A stretch of 34,793 bases of DNA from Dysgonomonas mossii (GTDB lineage: Bacteria; Bacteroidota; Bacteroidia; Bacteroidales; Dysgonomonadaceae). Positions 25,109 to 32,999 of this stretch are shown in pieces (position 1 is the first letter of the stretch; each line of letters begins with the position of its first letter). The position numbers were made by a program, and so were the translations under genes. The notes beneath the pieces were generated by a model, which worked only from the letters and a program-made list of their open reading frames with translations, was not told the DNA's origin and did no database searches. Location: contig NZ_SPPK01000009.1 of the NCBI RefSeq assembly GCF_004569505.1, positions 1 to 34,793 of the forward strand. The letters run 5' to 3'.

Positions 25109-27217
25109 TTACTTCGAACGTTTCTTCTTGTGACCTTCTTTGCGTGTTGGAAACTCAAAAACCGTTTTGTAGTCCGCATCAAATTTTACGATGGCATCAA
25201 AGGTACTTCCGGTCTTAGAACTTACGAACCCTTTTATCAGTGCAGTCTTGCCATTTATCAAAAGATCATCGAGTTGTCCGTCCGTCAGTTCTTTCTTAGC
25301 AATGGTTTTAAATACGGCCAGTCCGCAATTTTCATCCTTACATTTTACCACTTTGGGATAAAATACCACCTGTCCGTTTTTACACTTAGGACAAGAACAA
25401 GTATTGTAATTATCCGTGCGTTCGATGACTGTAGAAAGCAGTTCCGTAGTTATCTGCGAGGCATAGATTTCTATTCCTTTGTGGAAGGTAACCGCATCCA
25501 TATCTCCCGAAGCTATTTTGTTTAAGGCTTCCTCCCATTGTCCTGTCATAGCTACATCGGCTATCTTCTTGTCCTTGACCGCCAGATAGACCACCAGTCC
25601 TTTATTGGTCGGAACAAGAGATTTTTTCTCTCTGACGATATACTCACGGGAAAACAACGTTTCGATAATGGATGCACGGGTGGCAGGTGTTCCGATACCG
25701 CATTCTTTCATTGCCTCACGCTGTTGTTCGTCCTCCACCTCTTTGCCTGCTGACTCCATATAACTAAGCAAACTTGCCTCCGTATGCAATGGGCGGGGCT
25801 TCGTCTGCTTTTCTTGAATCTCGCAATCACGAACAAAAAGATTATCTCCCTCCAGAAGAACAGGTAAAGTGATGGAATCCTCTTCATCGTTTGGCTCGTC
25901 TTTAGTATCAAATACCGCCCTCCAGCCGGGGACGAGTGTAACGCTTCCTTTGCAGGAAAAGTGTACGCCATCGGTATCAAGTGATACGGTGGTGTTCTCT
26001 TTGATGCAACGTTCGCCAAAGGCTTCAAGCATACGTCCGGCAACCATATCGTAGATAAGCTGTTCGTCTTTGGGTAAATTGCCTGCCGGTTCTTCCGTGA
26101 TAATCAGTGCATGGTGGTCGGTCACTTTAGCATCATTGACCGAACGGGTATTGAGTTTGGTATCAAATCGTCCATCAATATAGGACCTAAAAAGTGAGTG
26201 CGAACGAAGTGTAGCGATCAGGTGTGGTATTTCCTCCAGCACATCTTCGGAAATATAACGGCTCCCTGTTCGTGGATAGGAGATTTTTTTGGCTTCATAC
26301 AGACTTTGAGCTATAGTCAGCGTCTTGTCCGCCGAGAAACCGTACTTGCTATTGGCTTCCTTTTGAAGTGAAGTAAGGTCATACAGCAAGGGTGGTTCTT
26401 GTTTGACTTCCTTTCGTTCTACTGCTGTAACGAGTATCTTTCCTGTGGCTTTTACCTTTGCTGTAATCTCTTCAGCCTGACTTTTGGTATCAAATTTATC
26501 TACTGAATGAGTCCAGAACGATGTTGCTTCTTTTTCTGCCTGCAATTTCAAGCGAAAATAGGTCTGTGATTTAAACTCTTTATTTTCCAGATACCGACTA
26601 CAAATAATCGCCAATGTCGGGGTTTGTACCCTGCCAAGTGACCAAACACCATACCCTGCCGAGATTGAAAGAGCCTGACTGCTATTGATGCCTACGAGCC
26701 AGTCAGCGGTGCTGCGAGCTTTGGCGGAAGCGTACAGATTGTCATATTCAGCTCCGGGACGAAGGGTTTTAAAGCCGTCTTTAATGGCTCTGTCGGTAAG
26801 CGAGCTGATCCAAAGCCTTTCAAACGGAAGGGTGCATCCTATATATTCATATATATAGCGGAATATGAGTTCCCCTTCTCGTCCGGCATCAGTCGCCACA
26901 ATTATAGATTCTCCACGATGGAATAACTCGCGGATAACCTTTAGTTGCTTCATCACTCCAGGATCATTCTTATACTCCTTCCCCTCTTTGACCTGTCGAG
27001 GCAAGAGTTTAAATTCTTTTGGGAGTATCGGTAGGTTCTCTTTTTGAAAGCCTGTGATACCGTAATGCTCCGGCATAGCGAGTCCGATCAGATGCCCGAA
27101 AGCCCACGTAACGGCATATCCATTACCTTCTATATAGGATTCTTTTTTATTGTTTGCTCCGACTATGGCTGCTATACTTTTAGCCACAGAGGGTTTTTCC
27201 GCTATTATTATTTTCAT
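25109..27217 (-). CDS. topB: Type IA DNA topoisomerase III (TopB) of the conjugative element
   Basis: A 702-residue topoisomerase. The TOPRIM domain has MKIIIAEKPSVAKSI at residues 1-15 and the metal-binding ATDAGREGE at 108-116. The active-site segment is SYPRTGSRYI with Tyr314 as the probable nucleophile; most type IA enzymes have Y-x-R-T-D-S, so the Asp is Gly here. Near the C-terminus one Zn-ribbon is visible (CSCPKCKNGQ and VKCKDENCG). It relaxes or decatenates single-stranded regions; in CTnDOT the related exc gene takes part in excision. The leader element at 27223-27255 precedes it, and the mini-frame ATG-TTA-CAA-TGA overlaps its start codon, which could couple translation. Confidence 0.9.
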   Translation of the reverse strand: MKIIIAEKPSVAKSIAAIVGANNKKESYIEGNGYAVTWAFGHLIGLAMPEHYGITGFQKENLPILPKEFKLLPRQVKEGKEYKNDPGVMKQLKVIRELFHRGESIIVATDAGREGELIFRYIYEYIGCTLPFERLWISSLTDRAIKDGFKTLRPGAEYDNLYASAKARSTADWLVGINSSQALSISAGYGVWSLGRVQTPTLAIICSRYLENKEFKSQTYFRLKLQAEKEATSFWTHSVDKFDTKSQAEEITAKVKATGKILVTAVERKEVKQEPPLLYDLTSLQKEANSKYGFSADKTLTIAQSLYEAKKISYPRTGSRYISEDVLEEIPHLIATLRSHSLFRSYIDGRFDTKLNTRSVNDAKVTDHHALIITEEPAGNLPKDEQLIYDMVAGRMLEAFGERCIKENTTVSLDTDGVHFSCKGSVTLVPGWRAVFDTKDEPNDEEDSITLPVLLEGDNLFVRDCEIQEKQTKPRPLHTEASLLSYMESAGKEVEDEQQREAMKECGIGTPATRASIIETLFSREYIVREKKSLVPTNKGLVVYLAVKDKKIADVAMTGQWEEALNKIASGDMDAVTFHKGIEIYASQITTELLSTVIERTDNYNTCSCPKCKNGQVVFYPKVVKCKDENCGLAVFKTIAKKELTDGQLDDLLINGKTALIKGFVSSKTGSTFDAIVKFDADYKTVFEFPTRKEGHKKKRSK

Positions 27218-27222
27218 TGTAA

Positions 27223-27255
27223 CATTGATTTTTTAGTGGTTGGGGTCGCAGACCC
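27223..27255 (-). promoter_or_regulatory. Leader element upstream of topB (copy 2)
   Basis: On minus, the hairpin GGGTC-TGC-GACCCC (27255-27242) precedes CCACTAAAAAATCAATG (27239-27223), the same 17-mer as in the DUF1896 leader. The final ATG opens a three-codon frame whose TGA overlaps the topB ATG by 4 bases. This fits translational coupling. On plus, the hairpin followed by TTTTATTATTTT would resemble a terminator. Confidence 0.55.
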
Positions 27256-27273
27256 TTTTATTATTTTATATTT

Positions 27274-28836
27274 CTACATTTTTCGTCCTTTGCTTTTCTT
27301 CGGGGCAGCAGGAGATTGTTTTTGTTCCTGTTGCTGCTCCTTTTTCTCAACTTGCTTGGCGGTGGGCTGTGTCTGACCTTGCTTTAGCGGTTCTTTGGAA
27401 TATTTAGTTGCCTCGTTGGTCTTGCCCTCATTATTGACAGCCACCTGAGTTTTACTCTCGGCAGCAGGAGTCACTTTCTGAGAATCCTTAGCAGCTTGCT
27501 TCGCTTCAATGGCTCGAACTTGATCGGGATGTTTCGAAGTATGGCGAACTTTATCTCTGCTCTCGTCAACCCATACCCATGCATTGTACTTCTGTCCTTT
27601 CTGATCGGTAGCTTCCACTTTTTGTGCTCCCGAAGCATCAGCTTGTTGTTGTTGTTTCGGACGGGATTGCATGCCCTCAACAAAGATTGGTTCTTTGTTA
27701 CACAGCTTGGTAAACTCTTCTTTACTAAGCTGTATGCCACCTTGCTTAGAATAAATCCATACCTCATCAACTTTACGGGCTTTGGGTAATGGCTTTTCCT
27801 GTGCTTGTCCTTCACTCTGTTTGGCTTGTCGCTGTTCCTTGTGCTGTTGCCTTTGTTCGTCACTGAACTTAAAATCAAAATTCTTATTGACGGCATTGAA
27901 CTGTACGAAGCGGTCTATCTTCTGTGGTTCTTCTCCCGGTTTTACCTTCTTATCCATGCCCTCAACCCATACGGCTTTACCTTCTCTCAATCCTTGTTGT
28001 TGTTCGGGAGAAAGAGGGGCATTTTTCAAGGTTTCGGGGATATTGATTTCGGAGATGGGGACAGCTTCGAGTCTATTCGTCATTTTGTCGAGAGATACAA
28101 GCGAAGGAATTTTCTCTCCTCCGGCTATGGGTTCTAATTCATAGACTCGTGCACCATGCCCTGTCTTTTGGAGTTGCTCTTTGTCCTGCTCGGAAAAGCT
28201 TATTCCCATGAATGGTTTGTCAAAATCGGGCTGTTCCTGTTTGGGATGGGTTACCAGCTTGATGCTACCATCCTCCTGTGGTTCCAATGATAAGCGAGCC
28301 TGCATCGGGAACTCATTACCGTCAATAGTCGGTTTGATATCGACCAATCCGGGTGACTTATGCCCATAAACCATTGCTTTGAGGGCATCTTGCAACTTCT
28401 CACCCGAAAGCCCCAGCTTCTCTGTATCTTTCCAATTGAGTTTATTGAGATCTAAGGGTTGAAACTGACCTGTTAGCTCAATATGTATCTTTACCTTACC
28501 ATCAAACTTAAGGCGATACGGATCGAGAGCTTTATCGGTATGATCGATACGGATAAGTTTGTCAAGAAAAGCAGCTATTTTATCTACGGCTGACATCCCG
28601 ACAGCATAAACCCCTGTATGTGACGGGTGATTGAACTGTGCCGACATCTTTTTGAAGAAATTTTCCAGAAAGTTGCTGTTGGTATCAACCTTTAAAAACT
28701 GGTCGGCATTCGCTTTGGTGGGTTCAACGGTTTTTAATTTACCGTCCTGCTCTCCTGTGATGACTTTTAATTTGCCATCTTCGCCTTGGGTCAGTAAGAC
28801 TTTAGGCTCTTCGGATTTCACTTTGTTTTGATCCAT
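27274..28836 (-). CDS. DUF3945 (and DUF4099-like) domain protein
   Basis: A 520-residue hydrophilic protein. Residues about 43-115 (DQFLKVDTNSNFLENFFKK and on) resemble the DUF4099 N-terminal region, and about 200-290 and 330-430 carry DUF3945-type repeats (GISFSEQDKEQLQKTGHG, QLSKEEFTKLCNKEPIFVEGM). The last 100 residues are low-complexity Lys/Gln/Ala. Such proteins are encoded before topB in many Bacteroides conjugative transposons; function unknown. It ends 56 bp before the topB start, with the leader element in the gap, so the two are probably co-transcribed. Confidence 0.8.
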   Translation of the reverse strand: MDQNKVKSEEPKVLLTQGEDGKLKVITGEQDGKLKTVEPTKANADQFLKVDTNSNFLENFFKKMSAQFNHPSHTGVYAVGMSAVDKIAAFLDKLIRIDHTDKALDPYRLKFDGKVKIHIELTGQFQPLDLNKLNWKDTEKLGLSGEKLQDALKAMVYGHKSPGLVDIKPTIDGNEFPMQARLSLEPQEDGSIKLVTHPKQEQPDFDKPFMGISFSEQDKEQLQKTGHGARVYELEPIAGGEKIPSLVSLDKMTNRLEAVPISEINIPETLKNAPLSPEQQQGLREGKAVWVEGMDKKVKPGEEPQKIDRFVQFNAVNKNFDFKFSDEQRQQHKEQRQAKQSEGQAQEKPLPKARKVDEVWIYSKQGGIQLSKEEFTKLCNKEPIFVEGMQSRPKQQQQADASGAQKVEATDQKGQKYNAWVWVDESRDKVRHTSKHPDQVRAIEAKQAAKDSQKVTPAAESKTQVAVNNEGKTNEATKYSKEPLKQGQTQPTAKQVEKKEQQQEQKQSPAAPKKSKGRKM

Positions 28837-29095
28837 AATAAATGATGTTTTTATTCTGCATTAACATTAATGCAAAGCGAAAATACATCTTACTAATAGA
28901 CTGATTGCAAGGTTTTAAAAAGGTGGTAGCTTGTGTCTGGGGTTGTCTATGCGCAATTGGTGAATATGGTGTTTTTACCTCCTGTTCTTATTGTTTAAAC
29001 TGAAAAATGTAAATAGACAAAACTATAGAGTCTTGCTTTCATATCTGTATCAGTAAAATACTCTATCTTTGTGATAATCCTATAAGTAACAAATA
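28837..29095. promoter_or_regulatory. Divergent intergenic region between the transposon block and the defence cassette
   Basis: The 259 bases separate the minus-strand DUF3945 gene from the plus-strand SIR2-like gene. GCATTAA / TTAATGC (28858-28864 and 28867-28873) is a 7-bp inverted repeat just upstream of DUF3945. TATCTTTG at 29064-29071 matches the -7 consensus for the defence cassette; its -33 element is not clear. No gene is seen here. Confidence 0.45.
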
Positions 29096-30304
29096 ATGAA
29101 AATCGAAAAAATAAAAGAACTGATCCAATCCTGCAACATCAATTTCTTAATTGGTTCTGGCTTGTCACGTCCATATCTGAATACTTTAGGTGATATTGAA
29201 AACTGGCTAACAGAATTAAATAAAGAGGATAATAGTCCTCAAAAAGAGATTATACGAGCTTCAATATATGCGAAATATTTTACTGATGTAATTAAGCCGA
29301 ATCTTCAGTCTGAGATTGACGATGATATCGTTGGTTATTCTGACGATGTGTTAGGGGTTTATCGGCAATTTTTAATTCTCTGGAATGATATTATTGTACG
29401 CAGAGCAAGCAGGCTGCACAATAAACAGATCAATATATTCAGTACTAACATCGACTTATTTGTTGAGCGTGCCGCAGAAAAAACAGGAATAGAGTTCAAT
29501 GATGGTTTTAAAGGTCGAATAAATCCGGTCTTTGATGAAGGTAATTTTCAAAAATCATATACAAAAACAAGTACTCATTATCAAAACATATCGGAAATTC
29601 CTGTTTTCAACTTGCTAAAACTACATGGATCAATAGATTGGAAATCAATCGGAACAGATATAAAACAATTATCTCATGATAGTTTGTTAGAAAATGTGCA
29701 AGTGACAAATAAAGCCTTACAATCTATTAAGAAAGATGTACTTATAAAAATAGATAAAAAAGATACACTTGCAGAAATAGTTGCTAAAGCAAACTCGCTA
29801 TCTAAAATAGATAAAAAAGCAATAAAACCATTTACTGACAGTTACGACAAGTTAGTTGTTATAAATCCGACCAAACAGAAATTTAAAGACACAGTTCTCG
29901 ACCTGCATTTTTATGAACTGATGCGAATATATTCTAATGTATTAGAAAAAGAAAATTCGCTATTGTTTGTTATGGGATTTTCGTTTGCTGACGAACATAT
30001 CTCTAAAATCACAATGCGAGTAGCTGACTCTAATCCAACATTATTGATTATTATATTCTCTTTTTCAGATGATGAAAAGAGTCAGTTTGAAGAATATCTT
30101 AAATTGAACAATGGGAAATCAAAAAACAATAACATTCTGATTGTTACTCCTTCAAATTTTATCGAAACTAATGCTGAAGGAGATAAAGACAAGTTAGCTA
30201 AGCTAAAAAAGAATGTGGTAAATTTTGATTTTAAGACCTTAAATGCAGAAGTGTTCGAACAAATCAGCAGGATGATCCCCATTAACAATAACAATGGACA
30301 ATAG
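29096..30304 (+). CDS. SIR2-like NAD-hydrolase defence effector
   Basis: A 402-residue protein with a SIR2 fold core. Visible sites are FLIGSGLSRP (residues 17-26, the NAD-binding G-x-G-x-S turn), FSTNIDLFVE (115-124, matching the sirtuin T-x-N-x-D motif with Asn118 and Asp120) and LLKLHGSIDW (173-182, His177 at the catalytic position). Later, LLFVMGFSFADEHI near residue 290 corresponds to the last Rossmann strand. There are no sirtuin Zn cysteines. Bacterial SIR2 proteins of this type act as NADases in abortive anti-phage systems. The next gene is a HerA ATPase overlapping by 11 bp, so this fits the SIR2-HerA (Nezha-like) pair. It is AT-rich, like the rest of the cassette. Confidence 0.88.
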   Translation: MKIEKIKELIQSCNINFLIGSGLSRPYLNTLGDIENWLTELNKEDNSPQKEIIRASIYAKYFTDVIKPNLQSEIDDDIVGYSDDVLGVYRQFLILWNDIIVRRASRLHNKQINIFSTNIDLFVERAAEKTGIEFNDGFKGRINPVFDEGNFQKSYTKTSTHYQNISEIPVFNLLKLHGSIDWKSIGTDIKQLSHDSLLENVQVTNKALQSIKKDVLIKIDKKDTLAEIVAKANSLSKIDKKAIKPFTDSYDKLVVINPTKQKFKDTVLDLHFYELMRIYSNVLEKENSLLFVMGFSFADEHISKITMRVADSNPTLLIIIFSFSDDEKSQFEEYLKLNNGKSKNNNILIVTPSNFIETNAEGDKDKLAKLKKNVVNFDFKTLNAEVFEQISRMIPINNNNGQ

Positions 30305-32165
30305 AGTTGATAATATATTACAGGAAAATTCTATTTTTAGGATTGGGACTGTCTTTTCTGTGGAAGGAAGAGAAGTTAAAGTTAAGGTTGATAAAGTAAA
30401 GAATGCTTCTCACTTGCTATATAAGGGAAGTCTAATTAAGAATGTATCTGTTGGGGGGTATGTAAAAATAGAAAAAGGCTTTATTTCAATCATTGCTAAA
30501 ATTGAAGGGGAATCTATTAAAGAAGAAAAGCTGCCGTTTATACAAGAGTATGGAAAAGAAGAAAATAAAATAAACAGAATCCTCAATGCTAAACTGCTTG
30601 GATATATTGAAAATGCAAAGTTTGAGCGGGGTATAAAAGAACTGCCACTCATAGATAATGAGTGTTTTCTGCTAAATAGTGAAGAGTTTAAACAAATTCA
30701 CCAATTTGTTAAACAGGATGACAAACCTATTCAAATAGGCACTCTTGCTTTAGAGAGGGGGCAGGAAATATATGTTGGTGTTAATAGCCTATTCTCCAGT
30801 CATATCGGGATATTTGGAAATACGGGAAGTGGTAAGTCTTATACATTGGCTAAAATATATAGGCAACTATTTAGGGCATTTGAAGATCAGGATAAGTTTA
30901 AGAGAAATGCGCGATTTCTGCTTTTTGATTTTAATGGTGAATATAATGGTGACAATGTAATTATAAGCAATAAAAAAGTCTATAACTTATCAACGAAGGA
31001 TAGTACAGGAAAAGACAAACTTCCTTTTTTTGAAAATGACTTATTAGATAAGAACTTGTTTTCCATACTGGCAAGTGCATCAGAAAAAACACAACAACCA
31101 TTCATTGGGCGAACCCTCGAATTTTATAAAAAAGTTATGGGTGTAAATGATTCTTTAGGCTACTTTCATAATATTCTGAGAAAGCGAATAGAGGAAATTT
31201 TATGTATGTCAGACAAGGTACAGTCTAAATTACTATTGGATTACATAGAACAGATTTTACCTAAATACATTAATAAAGATGGTGAGGAGGGTAGATTAAT
31301 TGACGATTTTGCGTGGAGACCAGATAAATTCTGTTATTACTTGGGAGATTTTAATAATTACCAATGTTTTATTGAAAATAGAAACTTTGTAAAAGAAACC
31401 AAACTTTATAAACAGGTTGAACAGTATGAATTTGAATCTGATTTCATTTCAAGAATCATACACTTTCTATATCTTCAACTCATTCATGACGTGCTAACCA
31501 ATAGGGCTAATAACGAGCATATTGCCCCTGCTATAAACAAATTAAAGAGTTTCCAAAAAGATATTGCTAAAGTTATAGAAATCAAGGATAGTGCTATTGA
31601 CTTTTGGGATAATGATTATTTGGCTGTTATAAATCTCAATGAAGCAAATATCAATATAAAGAAATTGATACCGCTCCTTATTTCTCACAAATTATACTCA
31701 GAACACAAAAATCATAAGACTGACAATGAATTAGAAAAGTCATTGAATATCATTATTGATGAGGCACATAATATTTTATCCTATGAATCTCTTCGGGAAA
31801 GCGAATCATGGAAAGATTATAGATTGGAAACATTTGAAGAAATAATTAAAGAAGGACGAAAATTTGGAGTTTTTCTCACTATTGCAAGCCAAAGACCGTC
31901 TGATATATCCACTACTATTATTTCTCAACTTCATAATTATTTTATTCACAGGCTCGTAAATAATAAAGATTTAGATATGGTCGAAAAGGCTATCTCATAC
32001 CTAGATCAAGTGTCAACGGAGGCCTTACCTATATTGGGAACGGGAATGTGTATTTTGTCTGGTCAATTGGTTCAAATGCCTGTAATAATATCAATCGACA
32101 CCATTGAAAGCCAACATAAACCCAATAATGAAACAATCAATTTATTGAAAAACTGGGAAGATTAA
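30294..32165 (+). CDS. HerA-type hexameric ATPase of the defence cassette
   Basis: A 623-residue HerA/FtsK-class ATPase. Residues 1-80 form a beta-rich HAS-barrel-like start (IGTVFSVEGREVKVKVD). The Walker A is GIFGNTGSGKS (172-182; Lys181), followed by the HerA-typical LLFDFNGEYNGD (209-220). Walker B is NIIIDEAHN (near 485-493), then EGRKFGV and the sensor-like SQRPSDIS. The helical insertion at about 230-420 is long. In SIR2-HerA systems the ATPase assembles with the SIR2 protein as a large ring and is needed for defence. It is encoded in an 11-bp overlap with the SIR2 gene, consistent with a fixed complex. Confidence 0.9.
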   Translation: MDNRVDNILQENSIFRIGTVFSVEGREVKVKVDKVKNASHLLYKGSLIKNVSVGGYVKIEKGFISIIAKIEGESIKEEKLPFIQEYGKEENKINRILNAKLLGYIENAKFERGIKELPLIDNECFLLNSEEFKQIHQFVKQDDKPIQIGTLALERGQEIYVGVNSLFSSHIGIFGNTGSGKSYTLAKIYRQLFRAFEDQDKFKRNARFLLFDFNGEYNGDNVIISNKKVYNLSTKDSTGKDKLPFFENDLLDKNLFSILASASEKTQQPFIGRTLEFYKKVMGVNDSLGYFHNILRKRIEEILCMSDKVQSKLLLDYIEQILPKYINKDGEEGRLIDDFAWRPDKFCYYLGDFNNYQCFIENRNFVKETKLYKQVEQYEFESDFISRIIHFLYLQLIHDVLTNRANNEHIAPAINKLKSFQKDIAKVIEIKDSAIDFWDNDYLAVINLNEANINIKKLIPLLISHKLYSEHKNHKTDNELEKSLNIIIDEAHNILSYESLRESESWKDYRLETFEEIIKEGRKFGVFLTIASQRPSDISTTIISQLHNYFIHRLVNNKDLDMVEKAISYLDQVSTEALPILGTGMCILSGQLVQMPVIISIDTIESQHKPNNETINLLKNWED

Positions 32166-32186
32166 TTCATTATACATTAGTAGATT

Positions 32187-32993
32187 ATGGCAATACTGAG
32201 AAATTGTTTTACACAACCGACGTTAGAAGGCATTTCTAAAATTCTTGGAGATACAAGTTCAGGTTTGACTGGTAGTGAAATACAACACCTATTGGCACAA
32301 AGTAAAATAGCCGATGCATCGCCCACTTCAACTAAATGGAAAAGGATATACGATGCTTTTGCTATTTATCAAAATGAGAATCGATGTTCAAATCACATAT
32401 TGAACTTTATCGGACTCGCATTAGCTCCTGCAAAATATGTCAATAACCCAGAAGTCTTTGCTGAAAAAAGAAATCAAATCAACCAACAATTAAGCTTTAT
32501 TGGATATCAACTGAATGAAAATGGAAAGTTTAGCGAGATAAAACAGGCATCTACAATTTCAGAAGCTCAAAGAAAAGCAGACGATTTGAAAACAAAATTA
32601 GAGCAAAGGAAGGCGCATCGAGAAATTTTCAATTATTGTAAGGAAGAATTATTAGCTGAAAACTATTTTCATTCTGTATTGGAAGCTGCAAAAAGTGTGT
32701 TTGATAGAATAAGAGAAATATCCGAAGTTCGAGAAGATGGTGGGAAATTGGTTGATTCTGTGTTTGGAGGCGATTCTCCAATTCTCATAATCAATAATTT
32801 CGTGTCAGAAAGTGAAAAATCAGAACATAAAGGTTTTTCTAATTTGTTGAAAGGGTTGTATGGAATGTTTAGAAACCCAACAGCTCATGAAGTTAAAATA
32901 AAATGGGAAATAAATGAAGAAGATGCATTAGATATAATGTCCTTAATTTCTTATTGTCACAAAAGGATTGATAATATACATAAAATACGATAA
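32187..32993 (+). CDS. HEPN-domain protein of the TIGR02391 type, probable RNase
   Basis: A 268-residue protein. The C-terminal part (about 145-268) resembles the TIGR02391 HEPN family: AENYFHSVLEAAKSVFDRI, then GKLVDSVFGGDSPIL, and GLYGMFRNPTAHE. The last gives R229-x4-H234, the R-x(4-6)-H catalytic motif of HEPN ribonucleases. The first 110 residues are a separate helical domain (SGLTGSEIQHLLAQSKI, RIYDAFAIYQNENR) that I cannot assign, though similar fronts occur in abortive-infection proteins. It begins 21 bp after herA and ends 6 bp before abiH, so it belongs to the same transcript. An RNase effector is likely but not shown. Confidence 0.8.
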   Translation: MAILRNCFTQPTLEGISKILGDTSSGLTGSEIQHLLAQSKIADASPTSTKWKRIYDAFAIYQNENRCSNHILNFIGLALAPAKYVNNPEVFAEKRNQINQQLSFIGYQLNENGKFSEIKQASTISEAQRKADDLKTKLEQRKAHREIFNYCKEELLAENYFHSVLEAAKSVFDRIREISEVREDGGKLVDSVFGGDSPILIINNFVSESEKSEHKGFSNLLKGLYGMFRNPTAHEVKIKWEINEEDALDIMSLISYCHKRIDNIHKIR

Positions 32994-32999
32994 AATATA

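Noticed and set aside
27471..27896. 141-residue minus-strand frame inside the DUF3945 gene
   Set aside because: Alternate frame of a Lys/Gln-rich gene on the same strand, with no family likeness.
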